DNA of 14,752 nt from Gammaproteobacteria bacterium (GTDB taxonomy: Bacteria > Pseudomonadota > Gammaproteobacteria > UBA6429 > Thiohalophilaceae), in NCBI GenBank assembly GCA_003233255.1, contig QILH01000184.1:1-14752 (forward strand), written 5' to 3'. A program made the translations under genes and the position numbers. Numbering within the stretch: the stretch's first letter is position 1; the number at the start of each line of letters is the position of its first letter. The notes under the pieces were generated by a model that saw only the letters and a program-made list of their open reading frames with translations, was not told the DNA's origin and ran no database searches. Positions 1 through 7,868 of the stretch are shown piece by piece.

Positions 1-649
1 ATCGATCACACTTTTCTGATAAAGGATCGATCCCCATCACCGGCGGTAACCATTTCACTGCTTTCGCACCATATTGTATCGCTGTTTCCAGTGCATCAAC
101 CGAATCCTCACGATATGGGTGTATCGAGGCTATCCAGTCAAAACGATCTAAATTATTTTCGGAAACGGCCTGAGCATAAGTATTTGGAGTATAAAAAGGG
201 CTTTTTTCTTTATTGCGCAAGCCATCAGCGTCATAATGATATTCAAATGCCAGCAACATACTCTTTGCTCCCTGCGGAAAATCGTTCATCAACCGCATCA
301 GGGTATTAACGTAACCCTGATCAATACCTTCTGCCTTTTCAGCGCAGGCGGCATTCATATAAAATTTATACCGTACATATTGCAGTGGGCTAAACATGTC
401 CTGCATGGATGGATGGATATAGATACCACTGCTACTATCACCAACGCCGATAAGATGAGTGTGCATATCCCGATATAGACTAGCATCAATGCCATCCCAG
501 GCCTGTTTGACAATATCATGTTCCAGTAAATGTTTCGGCAAAGCAGCTTCAATACAGGGATTTAAAAAACCTTCACTGGGATAATAATAGAACCCCGTTC
601 CGGCCACCGCGCCTAAACTCAGCAATTTCACAAATGTACGTCTTTTCAT
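1..649 (-). CDS. Tat-exported amidohydrolase-family protein (N-terminal 216 residues; runs off the left edge)
   Basis: The frame is open from an ATG at 649 to the window edge, so only the N-terminal 216 residues are seen. The start is M-K-R-R-T-F-V-K followed by a hydrophobic stretch, which fits a twin-arginine (RRxFxK) signal for export of a folded protein. Residues 61-65 read D-M-H-T-H, the D-x-H-x-H metal ligands of the amidohydrolase TIM-barrel superfamily. Later segments (WIASIHPYR near 172-180, AVKWLPP near 197-203) look like the amidohydrolase_2 branch. I infer a periplasmic or surface metal-dependent hydrolase of unknown substrate. Its ATG overlaps the lplT stop codon (ATGA), so it is probably translated by coupling and belongs to the aas-lplT operon. 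I know of no established link of this family to phospholipid repair. The superfamily call is fairly sure; the substrate is not known. Confidence 0.8.
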   Translation of the reverse strand, partial: MKRRTFVKLLSLGAVAGTGFYYYPSEGFLNPCIEAALPKHLLEHDIVKQAWDGIDASLYRDMHTHLIGVGDSSSGIYIHPSMQDMFSPLQYVRYKFYMNAACAEKAEGIDQGYVNTLMRLMNDFPQGAKSMLLAFEYHYDADGLRNKEKSPFYTPNTYAQAVSENNLDRFDWIASIHPYREDSVDALETAIQYGAKAVKWLPPVMGIDPLSEKCDR

Positions 650-1845
650 TTTTTTGTCTCACAAACAGGTTTGTCCAGTTTAGGCAGGTTCAATCCTAAT
701 AGCACAGTTAAAACCAGTATAATGACCCCAAGGGATATCATGATTAATGTTGGCGACACCCCATTAGCCAAAATCATGGTATAGATTATCAAAGTTACCA
801 ACATGGAAAGGTTTTCATTAAAACGTTGTACTGCAACCGCTCCGCCACTGCCAACCGTTTCATGACCAATTTTTTCCAATGCCGCATTTATTGGCACAAC
901 TAAAATGCCCCCGCAAATTCCGATCATGATCAATACAATGTACGCCTGGCTGGTAACGGTTAACTGGCTAAGCAGAATAACCAGCACGCCCATCCCATAG
1001 GCGGCAAAACGTACCCGACGAAGATTTTCCAGGTTGATTAAAGAAGGAACCAGTGCCGAACCGATAACAATCCCTATGCCAATAAAAATCCCCAGGATCG
1101 AGATTTCAGAAGCCTGTTGTAAATTTAATGAGTTTTTGGCCCATTCAAGAATTAAGACCTGCAAGACCGCCGCAACAGACCAAAACAAACTTACGCCAAG
1201 CAAGGAAAAACGAACAATATGATGGGTTAACAATTCTCTAAAATCAGAGATAAAATCTTTTATAAACATATCGGTTGGTTTATGAATCACCGGAGTTAAC
1301 TTAATACCAAATGCTAACAATGTAGATACACTATAAAGGGCAACAGCAATCAGTAATGCCATGGTAACATTTATCTCGCCAAGCATCGCACCAACAAACT
1401 GACCGCTTAATATAGCGACTATGGTTGACCCTTCCAACCAGGCATTAACTTTAACCAGCTTTTCTTTATCAACCAACTCGGGTAACAGACCATACTTGGC
1501 AGGACTAAACGTAACCGCACCAAAGCCTATTATAAAATATCCAACCAGGATCGCCCATTCAGTAAGCTCAGGAATCAAGTGTAAAAATAATATACTTAAA
1601 CCAATTAACTTGATTATATTACCAATGATTAACACATTTCGTTTCGGACGACGGTCGCTAAAACTCCCGGCCCAGGGCGCAAAAAGGACAAATGCCAGAA
1701 TAAAGGCCAATTGCAGCAACGGTGTGTACCAGCTAGCAAGACCTTCGAAACTACCAATCACAACAAACAGAATAAAAAATATAGCGCGATCTGCAAATGC
1801 TGTTGCGGCTTGGGTAACGAGTAAAAAGGTAACGCTCTTATTCAT
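646..1845 (-). CDS. lplT: Lysophospholipid transporter LplT (MFS)
   Basis: A 399-residue, highly hydrophobic protein of the major facilitator superfamily, close in length to E. coli LplT (397). The match is clear along the chain: an FADRAIFF segment where E. coli has FGDNALLF, an SPAKYGLLPEL segment near 112-122, LVKVNAWLEGSTI near 128-140, and RFSLLGVSLFW in the middle. LplT flips lysophosphatidylethanolamine and related lysolipids from the outer to the inner leaflet of the cytoplasmic membrane, where Aas re-acylates them. It lies 15 bases downstream of aas with an AGGGA ribosome binding site just before the ATG. Its stop overlaps the start of the amidohydrolase gene by 4 bases. Function by homology and by the diagnostic aas neighbour is secure. 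Confidence 0.93.
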   Translation of the reverse strand: MNKSVTFLLVTQAATAFADRAIFFILFVVIGSFEGLASWYTPLLQLAFILAFVLFAPWAGSFSDRRPKRNVLIIGNIIKLIGLSILFLHLIPELTEWAILVGYFIIGFGAVTFSPAKYGLLPELVDKEKLVKVNAWLEGSTIVAILSGQFVGAMLGEINVTMALLIAVALYSVSTLLAFGIKLTPVIHKPTDMFIKDFISDFRELLTHHIVRFSLLGVSLFWSVAAVLQVLILEWAKNSLNLQQASEISILGIFIGIGIVIGSALVPSLINLENLRRVRFAAYGMGVLVILLSQLTVTSQAYIVLIMIGICGGILVVPINAALEKIGHETVGSGGAVAVQRFNENLSMLVTLIIYTMILANGVSPTLIMISLGVIILVLTVLLGLNLPKLDKPVCETKK

Positions 1846-1860
1846 TTCGTTTTCCCTGAT

Positions 1861-4020
1861 TTATATACCTAGTTCAACGCTGACTAATTCCAGTACCCCT
1901 GGATAATCTGTCTTGCCTGTGCCCAATAAGGGTACGTCTTTACAATACAATATTTTCTTCGGTACATTTAATTCACCAATACCCTGTTCACGGGCATAAT
2001 TCAGTAACTGCTTACGCTCAGGCTCTTTTCGATCTGTGACTAATACCAGCTGCTCGCCTTTTACTTTATCCGTAATACTCACCACTACATGGGTTTTATC
2101 GGGCCATGTTTTACTGACATATTCTTCAACTGCCGTCAGGGAGATCATTTCCCCTCCAATTTTGGCAAACCGTTTAGCTCGACCCAGAATCGTGATAAAT
2201 CCATCTTCGTCAATAGAAATTATATCACCGGTATCATACCAGCCATCGCCCTGCTCTGTTTGCGGTGGCTTGATAACACCCGGGGCATCATGTAGCAAAT
2301 AGCCTTTCATGATGTTCGCACCCTTTACGATTAAACGTCCACCTTCGGCTACTCCCGGTACCGGTAAAAGCTTATAACGAATACCGGGTAATAAACGACC
2401 CACGCTACCTGGTTTATTATCCATCGCCGTATTAGAAGCCAGTGCCGGGCTGGTTTCGGTGGCACCATAGCCTTCAAAAATACGCACGCCAAATCGTTCG
2501 GCCCAAAGCTTACGGGTATCTTCATGCAATTTTTCAGCCCCAGCAAACACATAGCGTAAACTATAAAAATCATAAGGATGGGCATAACGGGCATACCCTT
2601 TTAAAAAGGTATTTGTGCCAAACATGACCGTGGCATTTACCTCGTAGACCATTTCCGGAACAATCCGATAATGTAATGGCGTTGGATAGAAGAAGGCCCT
2701 CATACCGGACAACAATGGCAGCAAGGTACCCGCCGTTAAACCAAAAGAATGAAACATGGGTAAGGCGTTAAAAATGATATCCTGAGCATTAAAATCTATT
2801 CGCGTCGACATTTGCACACCGTTCGCTAAAATATTGGCATGCGATAGCACCACCCCTTTTGGTACCCCTTCTGAACCTGAGGTAAACAATACCACTGCCG
2901 CATCATCGGGTTGCGCTTTTCTGGACATGCGGGTATACGATGTGTTTGCAAAACACGCATTAATCAGTCCAGAGAATTTATCCGATAATGTAACCGTAGG
3001 AATTAAATCCTCGAGAAAAATGATTCGAGCGTTTTTTGACAGTATATCGATAGAATCTTCCAGTCGCGCCATGGCGACAAATCGCCTGGATGTATAAATC
3101 GTTTTGATCGCAGCAACATCGCAGGCCGACAACATAGCTTTTGCCCCGGCTGAAAAATTCAACATCGCAGGCACCCGTCCGTGAATTTGCAAAGCCAGGA
3201 AAACCGAGACAGTCGCCACTGAATTGGGTAATAGTATGCCAACATATTCACCGTATTGATGATCTTTTTTAATCTTATTTCCTAGTATAAATGATCTTGT
3301 TAACAGTTGATGGTATGACAAGGGGCGTCGTTCTATATCTTCTACCACCTTGTGTCTTCGTCCATGCGTTTGCATCGAGTCCAGAACCGCTTGCATAATC
3401 GTTCGACGATAATTACCGGTTGCATACATCAGATCGGTCATGATTTCAGTCAGAACCTTACCCGCATATTTACGCCGTGCCCGACCGCGCACATCTGCAG
3501 GCGCACTGATAATTTTAGGCGGCATAACTTTTAATGTGATCCTGGGAAACCAGCGTAAGCGCACGCGTCCACGCAAGCGTGAAAACGGCGTATACTGTGC
3601 GCCATCAATGCGCACAGGTAACACCATCGCACCGGAACGATCCGCGACCAGGCCCGGGCCATTATAAATTTTCATTAACGCACCGGTCACGGTGATCCGT
3701 CCTTCCGGGAAAATCACCACTCTTTGGTCCTGCTGAACATAACGGATTAAGGATTTAAGCGACAAGGGATTGGTAGGATCCATCACAAACAAATTCACCA
3801 ACGGTTTAATTAAATGCGAATACCAGCGTTGCGAAATTTGAGTGTTAATTGCAAAGCTCAGTTTTTTGGGTAAAAATGCCGCCAGCAACAAACCATCCAG
3901 AAACGAAGTGTGGTTGGCCACAATAAGAACACGATCGCCTGCGGCAGAAAAATGTTCGAGGCCTTCTATCTTCACGCGATAAACAAATTTCAACAGAATC
4001 TTGAAAAGCTTACGTATCAT
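1861..4020 (-). CDS. aas: Bifunctional acyl-ACP synthetase / 2-acylglycerophosphoethanolamine acyltransferase Aas
   Basis: At 719 residues it equals E. coli Aas in length. The N-terminal part (about 1-200) is a PlsC-type acyltransferase with the NHTSFLD motif (H37 and D42 as HX4D) and FPEGR at 104-108. The rest is an AMP-forming acyl-activating domain: TSGSEGVPKG at 380-389, EGYGATETSP at 516-525, YDTGD at 595-599, and a GTGK segment near 700-703 carrying the expected catalytic lysine. All key residues are intact. The enzyme loads a fatty acid on acyl carrier protein and transfers it to the 2-acyl lysophospholipid delivered by LplT, on the inner face of the cytoplasmic membrane. Its ATG overlaps the stop of the upstream tetR-type gene (ATGA), so the two are very likely cotranscribed and translationally coupled. 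Strongly supported. Confidence 0.96.
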   Translation of the reverse strand: MIRKLFKILLKFVYRVKIEGLEHFSAAGDRVLIVANHTSFLDGLLLAAFLPKKLSFAINTQISQRWYSHLIKPLVNLFVMDPTNPLSLKSLIRYVQQDQRVVIFPEGRITVTGALMKIYNGPGLVADRSGAMVLPVRIDGAQYTPFSRLRGRVRLRWFPRITLKVMPPKIISAPADVRGRARRKYAGKVLTEIMTDLMYATGNYRRTIMQAVLDSMQTHGRRHKVVEDIERRPLSYHQLLTRSFILGNKIKKDHQYGEYVGILLPNSVATVSVFLALQIHGRVPAMLNFSAGAKAMLSACDVAAIKTIYTSRRFVAMARLEDSIDILSKNARIIFLEDLIPTVTLSDKFSGLINACFANTSYTRMSRKAQPDDAAVVLFTSGSEGVPKGVVLSHANILANGVQMSTRIDFNAQDIIFNALPMFHSFGLTAGTLLPLLSGMRAFFYPTPLHYRIVPEMVYEVNATVMFGTNTFLKGYARYAHPYDFYSLRYVFAGAEKLHEDTRKLWAERFGVRIFEGYGATETSPALASNTAMDNKPGSVGRLLPGIRYKLLPVPGVAEGGRLIVKGANIMKGYLLHDAPGVIKPPQTEQGDGWYDTGDIISIDEDGFITILGRAKRFAKIGGEMISLTAVEEYVSKTWPDKTHVVVSITDKVKGEQLVLVTDRKEPERKQLLNYAREQGIGELNVPKKILYCKDVPLLGTGKTDYPGVLELVSVELGI

Positions 4021-4631
4021 GCTATCCCCTTCGACTTTGCAAACCCAAATAAATAGTTTTCCACGAATGACTCGATTAGTTCTTCAAGCTTGAACCTGCC
4101 GCCCAGATTTAATTTGTCGCTAAGCCCTAAATCGCACGCCCCATGTACGCCGCTCCATAACTCACGTGTCGCCTGCAACAATGCCGACTCATTTAATTCA
4201 GGGTGTAGCTGTTGCAATGGCATTTTGACACCGTCAAAAACCGAGGTTATCTTTTGTTCAAACCATGCGGGAATCGGCTGATTAGCGGGCAACCGGTGCG
4301 AAAACAATAATGACCAGCGAGCAGAATGTTGCTGTGCATAGCGCAGATAGGCAAGGGCCATAGTTTTTAAAATCTGGGCGGGATCGGTATGAACATTGGC
4401 TTCTTGCATGATGGCCCGCTGTAAATCATCCAGTGTGGCCGCATTTACATATAAAAGCAGTTCATCCAGGTTCTTGAACACTAAATACAGCGTACCGACC
4501 GTATAGCCAATTGATTTTGCCACCTTACGAGCCGACAGTCCGGCCACACCGTGTTCATTGAGTATGGCAATCGCAGCCGAAATGGCCATTTGCTGAAGCT
4601 GTTCGCGACTGTGGTCGCTCCTGCGCGCCAT
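4017..4631 (-). CDS. TetR-family transcriptional regulator with WHG-type C-terminal domain, probable local repressor of aas-lplT
   Basis: A 204-residue protein with an N-terminal TetR helix-turn-helix (about 20-50: AISAAIAILNEHG, then GLSARKVAKSIGYTVGTLYLVFKNLDELL) and a C-terminal LWSGVHGACDLGL segment typical of the WHG ligand-binding domain. I start it at the ATG at 4631, preceded by GAGGG seven bases upstream. A longer reading from a GTG at 4658 has its start codon inside a palindromic operator and no ribosome binding site. The stop overlaps the aas ATG, so regulator and enzyme share one transcript. The promoter just upstream carries two matching palindromes, which suggests autorepression and control of the whole operon. 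The ligand is unknown; a fatty acid, acyl-CoA or lysolipid would fit the context, but that is inference. Confidence 0.9.
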   Translation of the reverse strand: MARRSDHSREQLQQMAISAAIAILNEHGVAGLSARKVAKSIGYTVGTLYLVFKNLDELLLYVNAATLDDLQRAIMQEANVHTDPAQILKTMALAYLRYAQQHSARWSLLFSHRLPANQPIPAWFEQKITSVFDGVKMPLQQLHPELNESALLQATRELWSGVHGACDLGLSDKLNLGGRFKLEELIESFVENYLFGFAKSKGIA

Positions 4632-4651
4632 ATTAAAACCCTCTAATATTC

Positions 4652-4664
4652 TGAACACTGTTTA
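4652..4664. promoter_or_regulatory. Candidate TetR operator O2, TGAACACTGTTTA
   Basis: Near-perfect copy of O1: one arm is TGAACA, the other TGTTTA (5 of 6 symmetric). Its centre (4658) is 30 bp from that of O1 (4688), about three helical turns, so both would face the same side of the DNA. It sits just downstream of the predicted transcription start and upstream of the ribosome binding site. The outer arms CTGAACACTG (4651-4660) and CAGTGTTCAG (4686-4695) also form a perfect 10-base inverted repeat. Confidence 0.6.
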
Positions 4665-4674
4665 ATTTGAATAC

Positions 4675-4703
4675 AGAATAGTGAACAGTGTTCAGATATG
4701 CAA
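4675..4703 (-). promoter_or_regulatory. Predicted sigma70-type promoter of the tetR-aas-lplT-amidohydrolase operon
   Basis: On the minus strand, TTGCAT (4703-4698) is followed after 17 bases by TATTCT (4680-4675). The boxes match the consensus only moderately (3/6 and 4/6), but the spacing is ideal and a perfect palindrome fills the spacer, as expected for a repressor-controlled promoter. Transcription would start near 4668, leaving a short leader before the ATG at 4631. Predicted by eye only. Confidence 0.5.
4682..4694. promoter_or_regulatory. Candidate TetR operator O1, perfect palindrome TGAACAGTGTTCA
   Basis: Six-base arms TGAACA/TGTTCA flank one central base. It lies entirely between the predicted -35 and -10 boxes, where a bound TetR-type dimer would block RNA polymerase. 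Its arms recur in the second site centred 30 bp away. The assignment to the adjacent regulator is inference from position. Confidence 0.65.
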
Positions 4704-4874
4704 GCTTTATTTTGACACCTTGGCCATAAAATCAGATCCTGACTAAGGCCTCATCACCGCGGATGCAGCTCCCAGCGCTAGCAAAATCTATACGGTAAAC
4801 TCATCCCATACGAACCGCTGTATGCAGTACCGTCTTAGAGATATGACAAATATAAGTGCTTGCGCAGAATCGAC

Positions 4875-6455
4875 TTAGTGCTCACGAGTAGCACGAAATT
4901 CGATTTCAGGCCAGCGTTCGATGGTTAAGTCCAGATTTACTCGTGTTGGTGCCAGGTAGGTCAGACTGCCACCGGCATCAATGGCTAGATTGTCGCTGGC
5001 CTTGCGTTTAAATTCTTCCAGTTTTTTTTCATCTTCGCAGGTAACCCAGCGCGCAGTATTTACGTTCACTGCTTCAAATAAGCATTCGACACTGTATTCT
5101 GCCTTTAAGCGAAAGGCCACCACCTCGAATTGAAGAATACCCACTGCGCCCATAATGATTTGATTATTATTTATCGGCCGAAAAACCTGCGAGGCCCCCT
5201 CTTCACTGAGTTGGTCTAATCCCTTTTGTAATGCTTTCATGCGCAAAGGATCTTTTAATTGTACGCGCCGAAATAATTCTGGTGCGAAGTTTGGAATACC
5301 GGTAAATTTTAATGCCTCGCCTTCGGTAAAGGTATCCCCGATCTGAATAGTACCGTGATTATGCAAACCAATAATATCGCCAGCATAGGCAAGCTCAATA
5401 TTTTCACGTTCGCTAGCCATAAATGTCGTGGCGTTGGCAATCTTAACGTCTTTACCCAGGCGCACCTGATGAACTTTCATACCTCTGGTATAAGTTCCAG
5501 AACAGACACGTAAAAAAGCAACGCGATCACGATGCTGAGGATCCATATTAGCCTGAATCTTAAAGACAAAACCGGAAAAATTTTCTTCACTGGAATCAAC
5601 CGTTCGCATATTGGTTTTTCTGGGTTGCGGTGGTGGCGAAATTTCAACAAAATAATCCAGCAATTCATTGATACCAAAATTATTGATCGCAGAACCAAAA
5701 AATACCGGGGATAGTTCACCAGCAAGATAGGCATCCAGATCAAATTCATGACTGGCACCTCGCACGAGCTCAATCTCATCACGAAATTCCTGCGTATTTG
5801 CACCCAACAACGCATCTAGACGTGGGTCATCCAGACCCTCAATGGTTTCACCACTCTGAATTTTACCACCATGGGTAGCACTAAAGAGGTGAATCTTATT
5901 TTCTAATATATGATAAACGCCCTTTAGGGATTTACCAATACCGATTGGCCAGGTAATCGGCGCGCATTTAATCTTTAAGATGTCTTCAACTTCATCTAAC
6001 AATTCCATCGGATCACGACCTTCGCGATCAAGCTTGTTGATAAAGGTCATGATCGGTGTATCGCGCAAACGGCACACGTCCATTAGTTTAATGGTGCGAT
6101 CCTCAACACCTTTGGCACAGTCGATCACCATCAACGCCGAATCAACGGCGGTTAAAGTACGATAAGTATCTTCAGAAAAATCTTCATGGCCAGGGGTATC
6201 GAGCAGGTTTACAATGTAATCGCCATAGGGAAATTGCATCACCGCCGAAGTCACTGAAATGCCGCGTTCTTTTTCCAGTTCCATCCAGTCTGATGTAGCA
6301 TGACGATCCGCCTTGCGACCTTTGACCGTACCGGCCATCTGAATCGCACCACCATATAAAAGTAACTTTTCAGTTAACGTCGTTTTACCGGCATCTGGGT
6401 GAGAAATGATCGCAAAGGTACGACGCCGCGCCATTTCCTGCTGAAATACTGCCAT
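4875..6455 (-). CDS. prfC: Peptide chain release factor 3 (RF3)
   Basis: A 526-residue translational GTPase, close to the 529 residues of E. coli RF3 and highly similar throughout. The GTP-binding motifs are intact: SHPDAGKTT at 18-26 (P-loop), the switch I region around 54-66, DTPGH at 86-90 and NKLD at 140-143. The C-terminus RATREH is identical to that of E. coli. RF3 uses GTP to recycle RF1 and RF2 from the ribosome after peptide release. It stands alone: 104 bases separate it from the upstream phosphatase gene, with an inverted repeat in the gap, and a gap of more than 170 bases without a gene follows. The ribosome binding site is weak (GAGCGAGA-like sequence before the ATG). I see no clear terminator after it. 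Confidence 0.97.
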   Translation of the reverse strand: MAVFQQEMARRRTFAIISHPDAGKTTLTEKLLLYGGAIQMAGTVKGRKADRHATSDWMELEKERGISVTSAVMQFPYGDYIVNLLDTPGHEDFSEDTYRTLTAVDSALMVIDCAKGVEDRTIKLMDVCRLRDTPIMTFINKLDREGRDPMELLDEVEDILKIKCAPITWPIGIGKSLKGVYHILENKIHLFSATHGGKIQSGETIEGLDDPRLDALLGANTQEFRDEIELVRGASHEFDLDAYLAGELSPVFFGSAINNFGINELLDYFVEISPPPQPRKTNMRTVDSSEENFSGFVFKIQANMDPQHRDRVAFLRVCSGTYTRGMKVHQVRLGKDVKIANATTFMASERENIELAYAGDIIGLHNHGTIQIGDTFTEGEALKFTGIPNFAPELFRRVQLKDPLRMKALQKGLDQLSEEGASQVFRPINNNQIIMGAVGILQFEVVAFRLKAEYSVECLFEAVNVNTARWVTCEDEKKLEEFKRKASDNLAIDAGGSLTYLAPTRVNLDLTIERWPEIEFRATREH

Positions 6456-6508
6456 GTTCTATCTCGCTCAATTTCGCTTATCTTTAGTTCGTTAAAAATT
6501 TCGAGCGG

Positions 6509-6536
6509 ATTGTAACAGAGATTGCCCTGCTACAAT
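6509..6536. repeat. Inverted repeat / RNA hairpin ahead of prfC
   Basis: Arms ATTGTAACAG and CTGCTACAAT (plus strand) pair over 10 positions with one G-U pair in RNA and an 8-base loop. Neither strand has a T-run directly after the stem, so this is not a standard terminator. On the minus strand one arm ends in TACAAT, a possible -10 box for prfC, with TTGTAG only 15 bases upstream. It may be an operator over a weak promoter or an mRNA processing or stabilising hairpin. The function is unknown. Confidence 0.4.
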
Positions 6537-6559
6537 TAAAAATACCGGCTTTGAATGCA

Positions 6560-7366
6560 CTAAGCAGTTAAAAACTCATACCAGCGCCGGTAAATGGGTT
6601 CATTTATGGCAAGGACTGCTGAACGAGGACTAAGAGAACCATTAAATACCGGCTCACCATCTAAGGTAGAATTAAATCCACCCGCTTCTGACAGGATTAA
6701 TGCCCCGGCACAATAATCCCACAAGTTCTGTTTCCCATGCACATTCACATCCCCTCTGGCCGCAGCAATCCAGCACCAGTCGAGCGCAACCGAACCAAAG
6801 CTACGTTGTGATCGATATGGTGGATTGGCAACTATTTTTTGCGCCAGTGCTGGGGACAGTCTTTTAAAATCAACCATGGCGGTTTGAATTTCACAAACGT
6901 CCTTTACATCGGATAAACTCAGACAGGTACCATTTAAATAGGCGCCCTGTCCTGATTGCGCAGAAAAACATTCATCCCGGCTTGGATCATAAACCACGGC
7001 CAGTTGAATATTACCGTCCTTCACCAGAGCCACTGATACTGAATAATACGGAATTCCCAGGCTATAGTTCGACGTACCGTCAATCGGATCAACGATCCAG
7101 ACACCATTAGAGTTGTCCGCTAGAATAGCCTCTTGCTGGGACTCAGGCATTTCTTCACCTAAAAAGGTAACCGTAGGCCAATGAGTACTAAATTTTTCAT
7201 ACAACGTTTTCTGCATCGCCAAATCGGCTTCGGTAATGATACTGCTATCACTTTTTTCATCGCTAACAATACGTTTAGCATGATTATGAAAACGAGTTAA
7301 TAGCTCGTTCCTCGCGGCAAGACGAATAATATCTATGAGTTGTTTTAAGTTTGGTAATTCGAGCAT
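6560..7366 (-). CDS. Inositol monophosphatase-family (SuhB/CysQ-like) Mg-dependent phosphatase
   Basis: A 268-residue protein with the family's metal-binding residues in order: D47 in TEADLA, E71-E72 in GEE, D93-P-I-D96-G-T98, and W216-D217 in NLWDYCAGALILSEAGG. The family hydrolyses small phosphate monoesters such as inositol phosphates or 3'-phosphoadenosine 5'-phosphate. The middle and C-terminal parts differ from E. coli SuhB and CysQ, so I do not assign a substrate or gene name. The start codon shares one base with the rimI stop (TAATG), which points to translational coupling in a udg-rimI-phosphatase operon. The ATG at 7366 is the only good start at this junction. The family call is secure; the specific reaction is open. 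Confidence 0.88.
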   Translation of the reverse strand: MLELPNLKQLIDIIRLAARNELLTRFHNHAKRIVSDEKSDSSIITEADLAMQKTLYEKFSTHWPTVTFLGEEMPESQQEAILADNSNGVWIVDPIDGTSNYSLGIPYYSVSVALVKDGNIQLAVVYDPSRDECFSAQSGQGAYLNGTCLSLSDVKDVCEIQTAMVDFKRLSPALAQKIVANPPYRSQRSFGSVALDWCWIAAARGDVNVHGKQNLWDYCAGALILSEAGGFNSTLDGEPVFNGSLSPRSAVLAINEPIYRRWYEFLTA

Positions 7367-7854
7367 TAAACAGACGTAAGTGCGGACGGTATTTCAAGTT
7401 GCAGGGCCATGATAACCGCATCTTCGCGACCATTCTCTGCGGGATAGTAGTTTGGTCGAACCCCTACTTCGTTAAACCCCAGTTTTCGATATAATAGAAT
7501 TGCCCCCGAATTTGAAGGACGAACTTCCAGTAACATGATGGTAACACGATGCTTTTTAGCAATGTTCAACATATATTGCATGAACATATTTCCAAGGCCA
7601 CCATTGCGATAATCTTCGCGCACCACCAATGTCAGAATATGTGCTTCGCCCGCACCAATTGACATAACGGCGTAGGCTAAAATTTCATTATCGATTTCAT
7701 AGACTCGACAGGTATAACCAACATGCAGGCAATCACGAAAAATACCTCGCGTCCACGGAAAAGGATACGATGCCAGTTCAATCTTAACGACTGAATCTAA
7801 ATCGTCTTCATTCATTAGACGCAAGCCGCATCTTGGTGTTAGTACCGCACTCAT
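7366..7854 (-). CDS. rimI: Ribosomal protein bS18 N-alanine acetyltransferase RimI
   Basis: A 162-residue GNAT-family acetyltransferase. The acetyl-CoA loop is YRNGGLGN (82-89). The family signature LEVRPSNSGAILLYRKLGF (about 109-127) and NYYPAENGREDAVIMAL (about 135-151) match E. coli RimI (148 residues) closely. The protein is about 14 residues longer than E. coli RimI, shared between both ends. RimI acetylates the N-terminal alanine of ribosomal protein S18. The ATG lies 14 bases after the udg stop; the ribosome binding site is poor, consistent with coupling to the upstream gene. The stop overlaps the start of the phosphatase gene. Confidence 0.92.
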   Translation of the reverse strand: MSAVLTPRCGLRLMNEDDLDSVVKIELASYPFPWTRGIFRDCLHVGYTCRVYEIDNEILAYAVMSIGAGEAHILTLVVREDYRNGGLGNMFMQYMLNIAKKHRVTIMLLEVRPSNSGAILLYRKLGFNEVGVRPNYYPAENGREDAVIMALQLEIPSALTSV

Positions 7855-7868
7855 AGTTTTATTCTAAT

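Noticed and set aside
1421..1906. Plus-strand 161-codon frame
   Set aside because: It lies antisense within lplT; the composition is that of a shadow, with no ribosome binding site or recognisable domain.
4017..4658. Longer TetR-family protein starting at a GTG at 4658
   Set aside because: The GTG lies inside the palindromic operator and lacks a ribosome binding site; the ATG at 4631 has GAGGG seven bases upstream and gives a normal TetR N-terminus.
4704..4874. Gap between the tetR-type promoter and prfC, examined for a gene, small RNA or terminator
   Set aside because: Only short imperfect palindromes (around GCTAGC/AGCGCT) and no T-run; nothing supportable.
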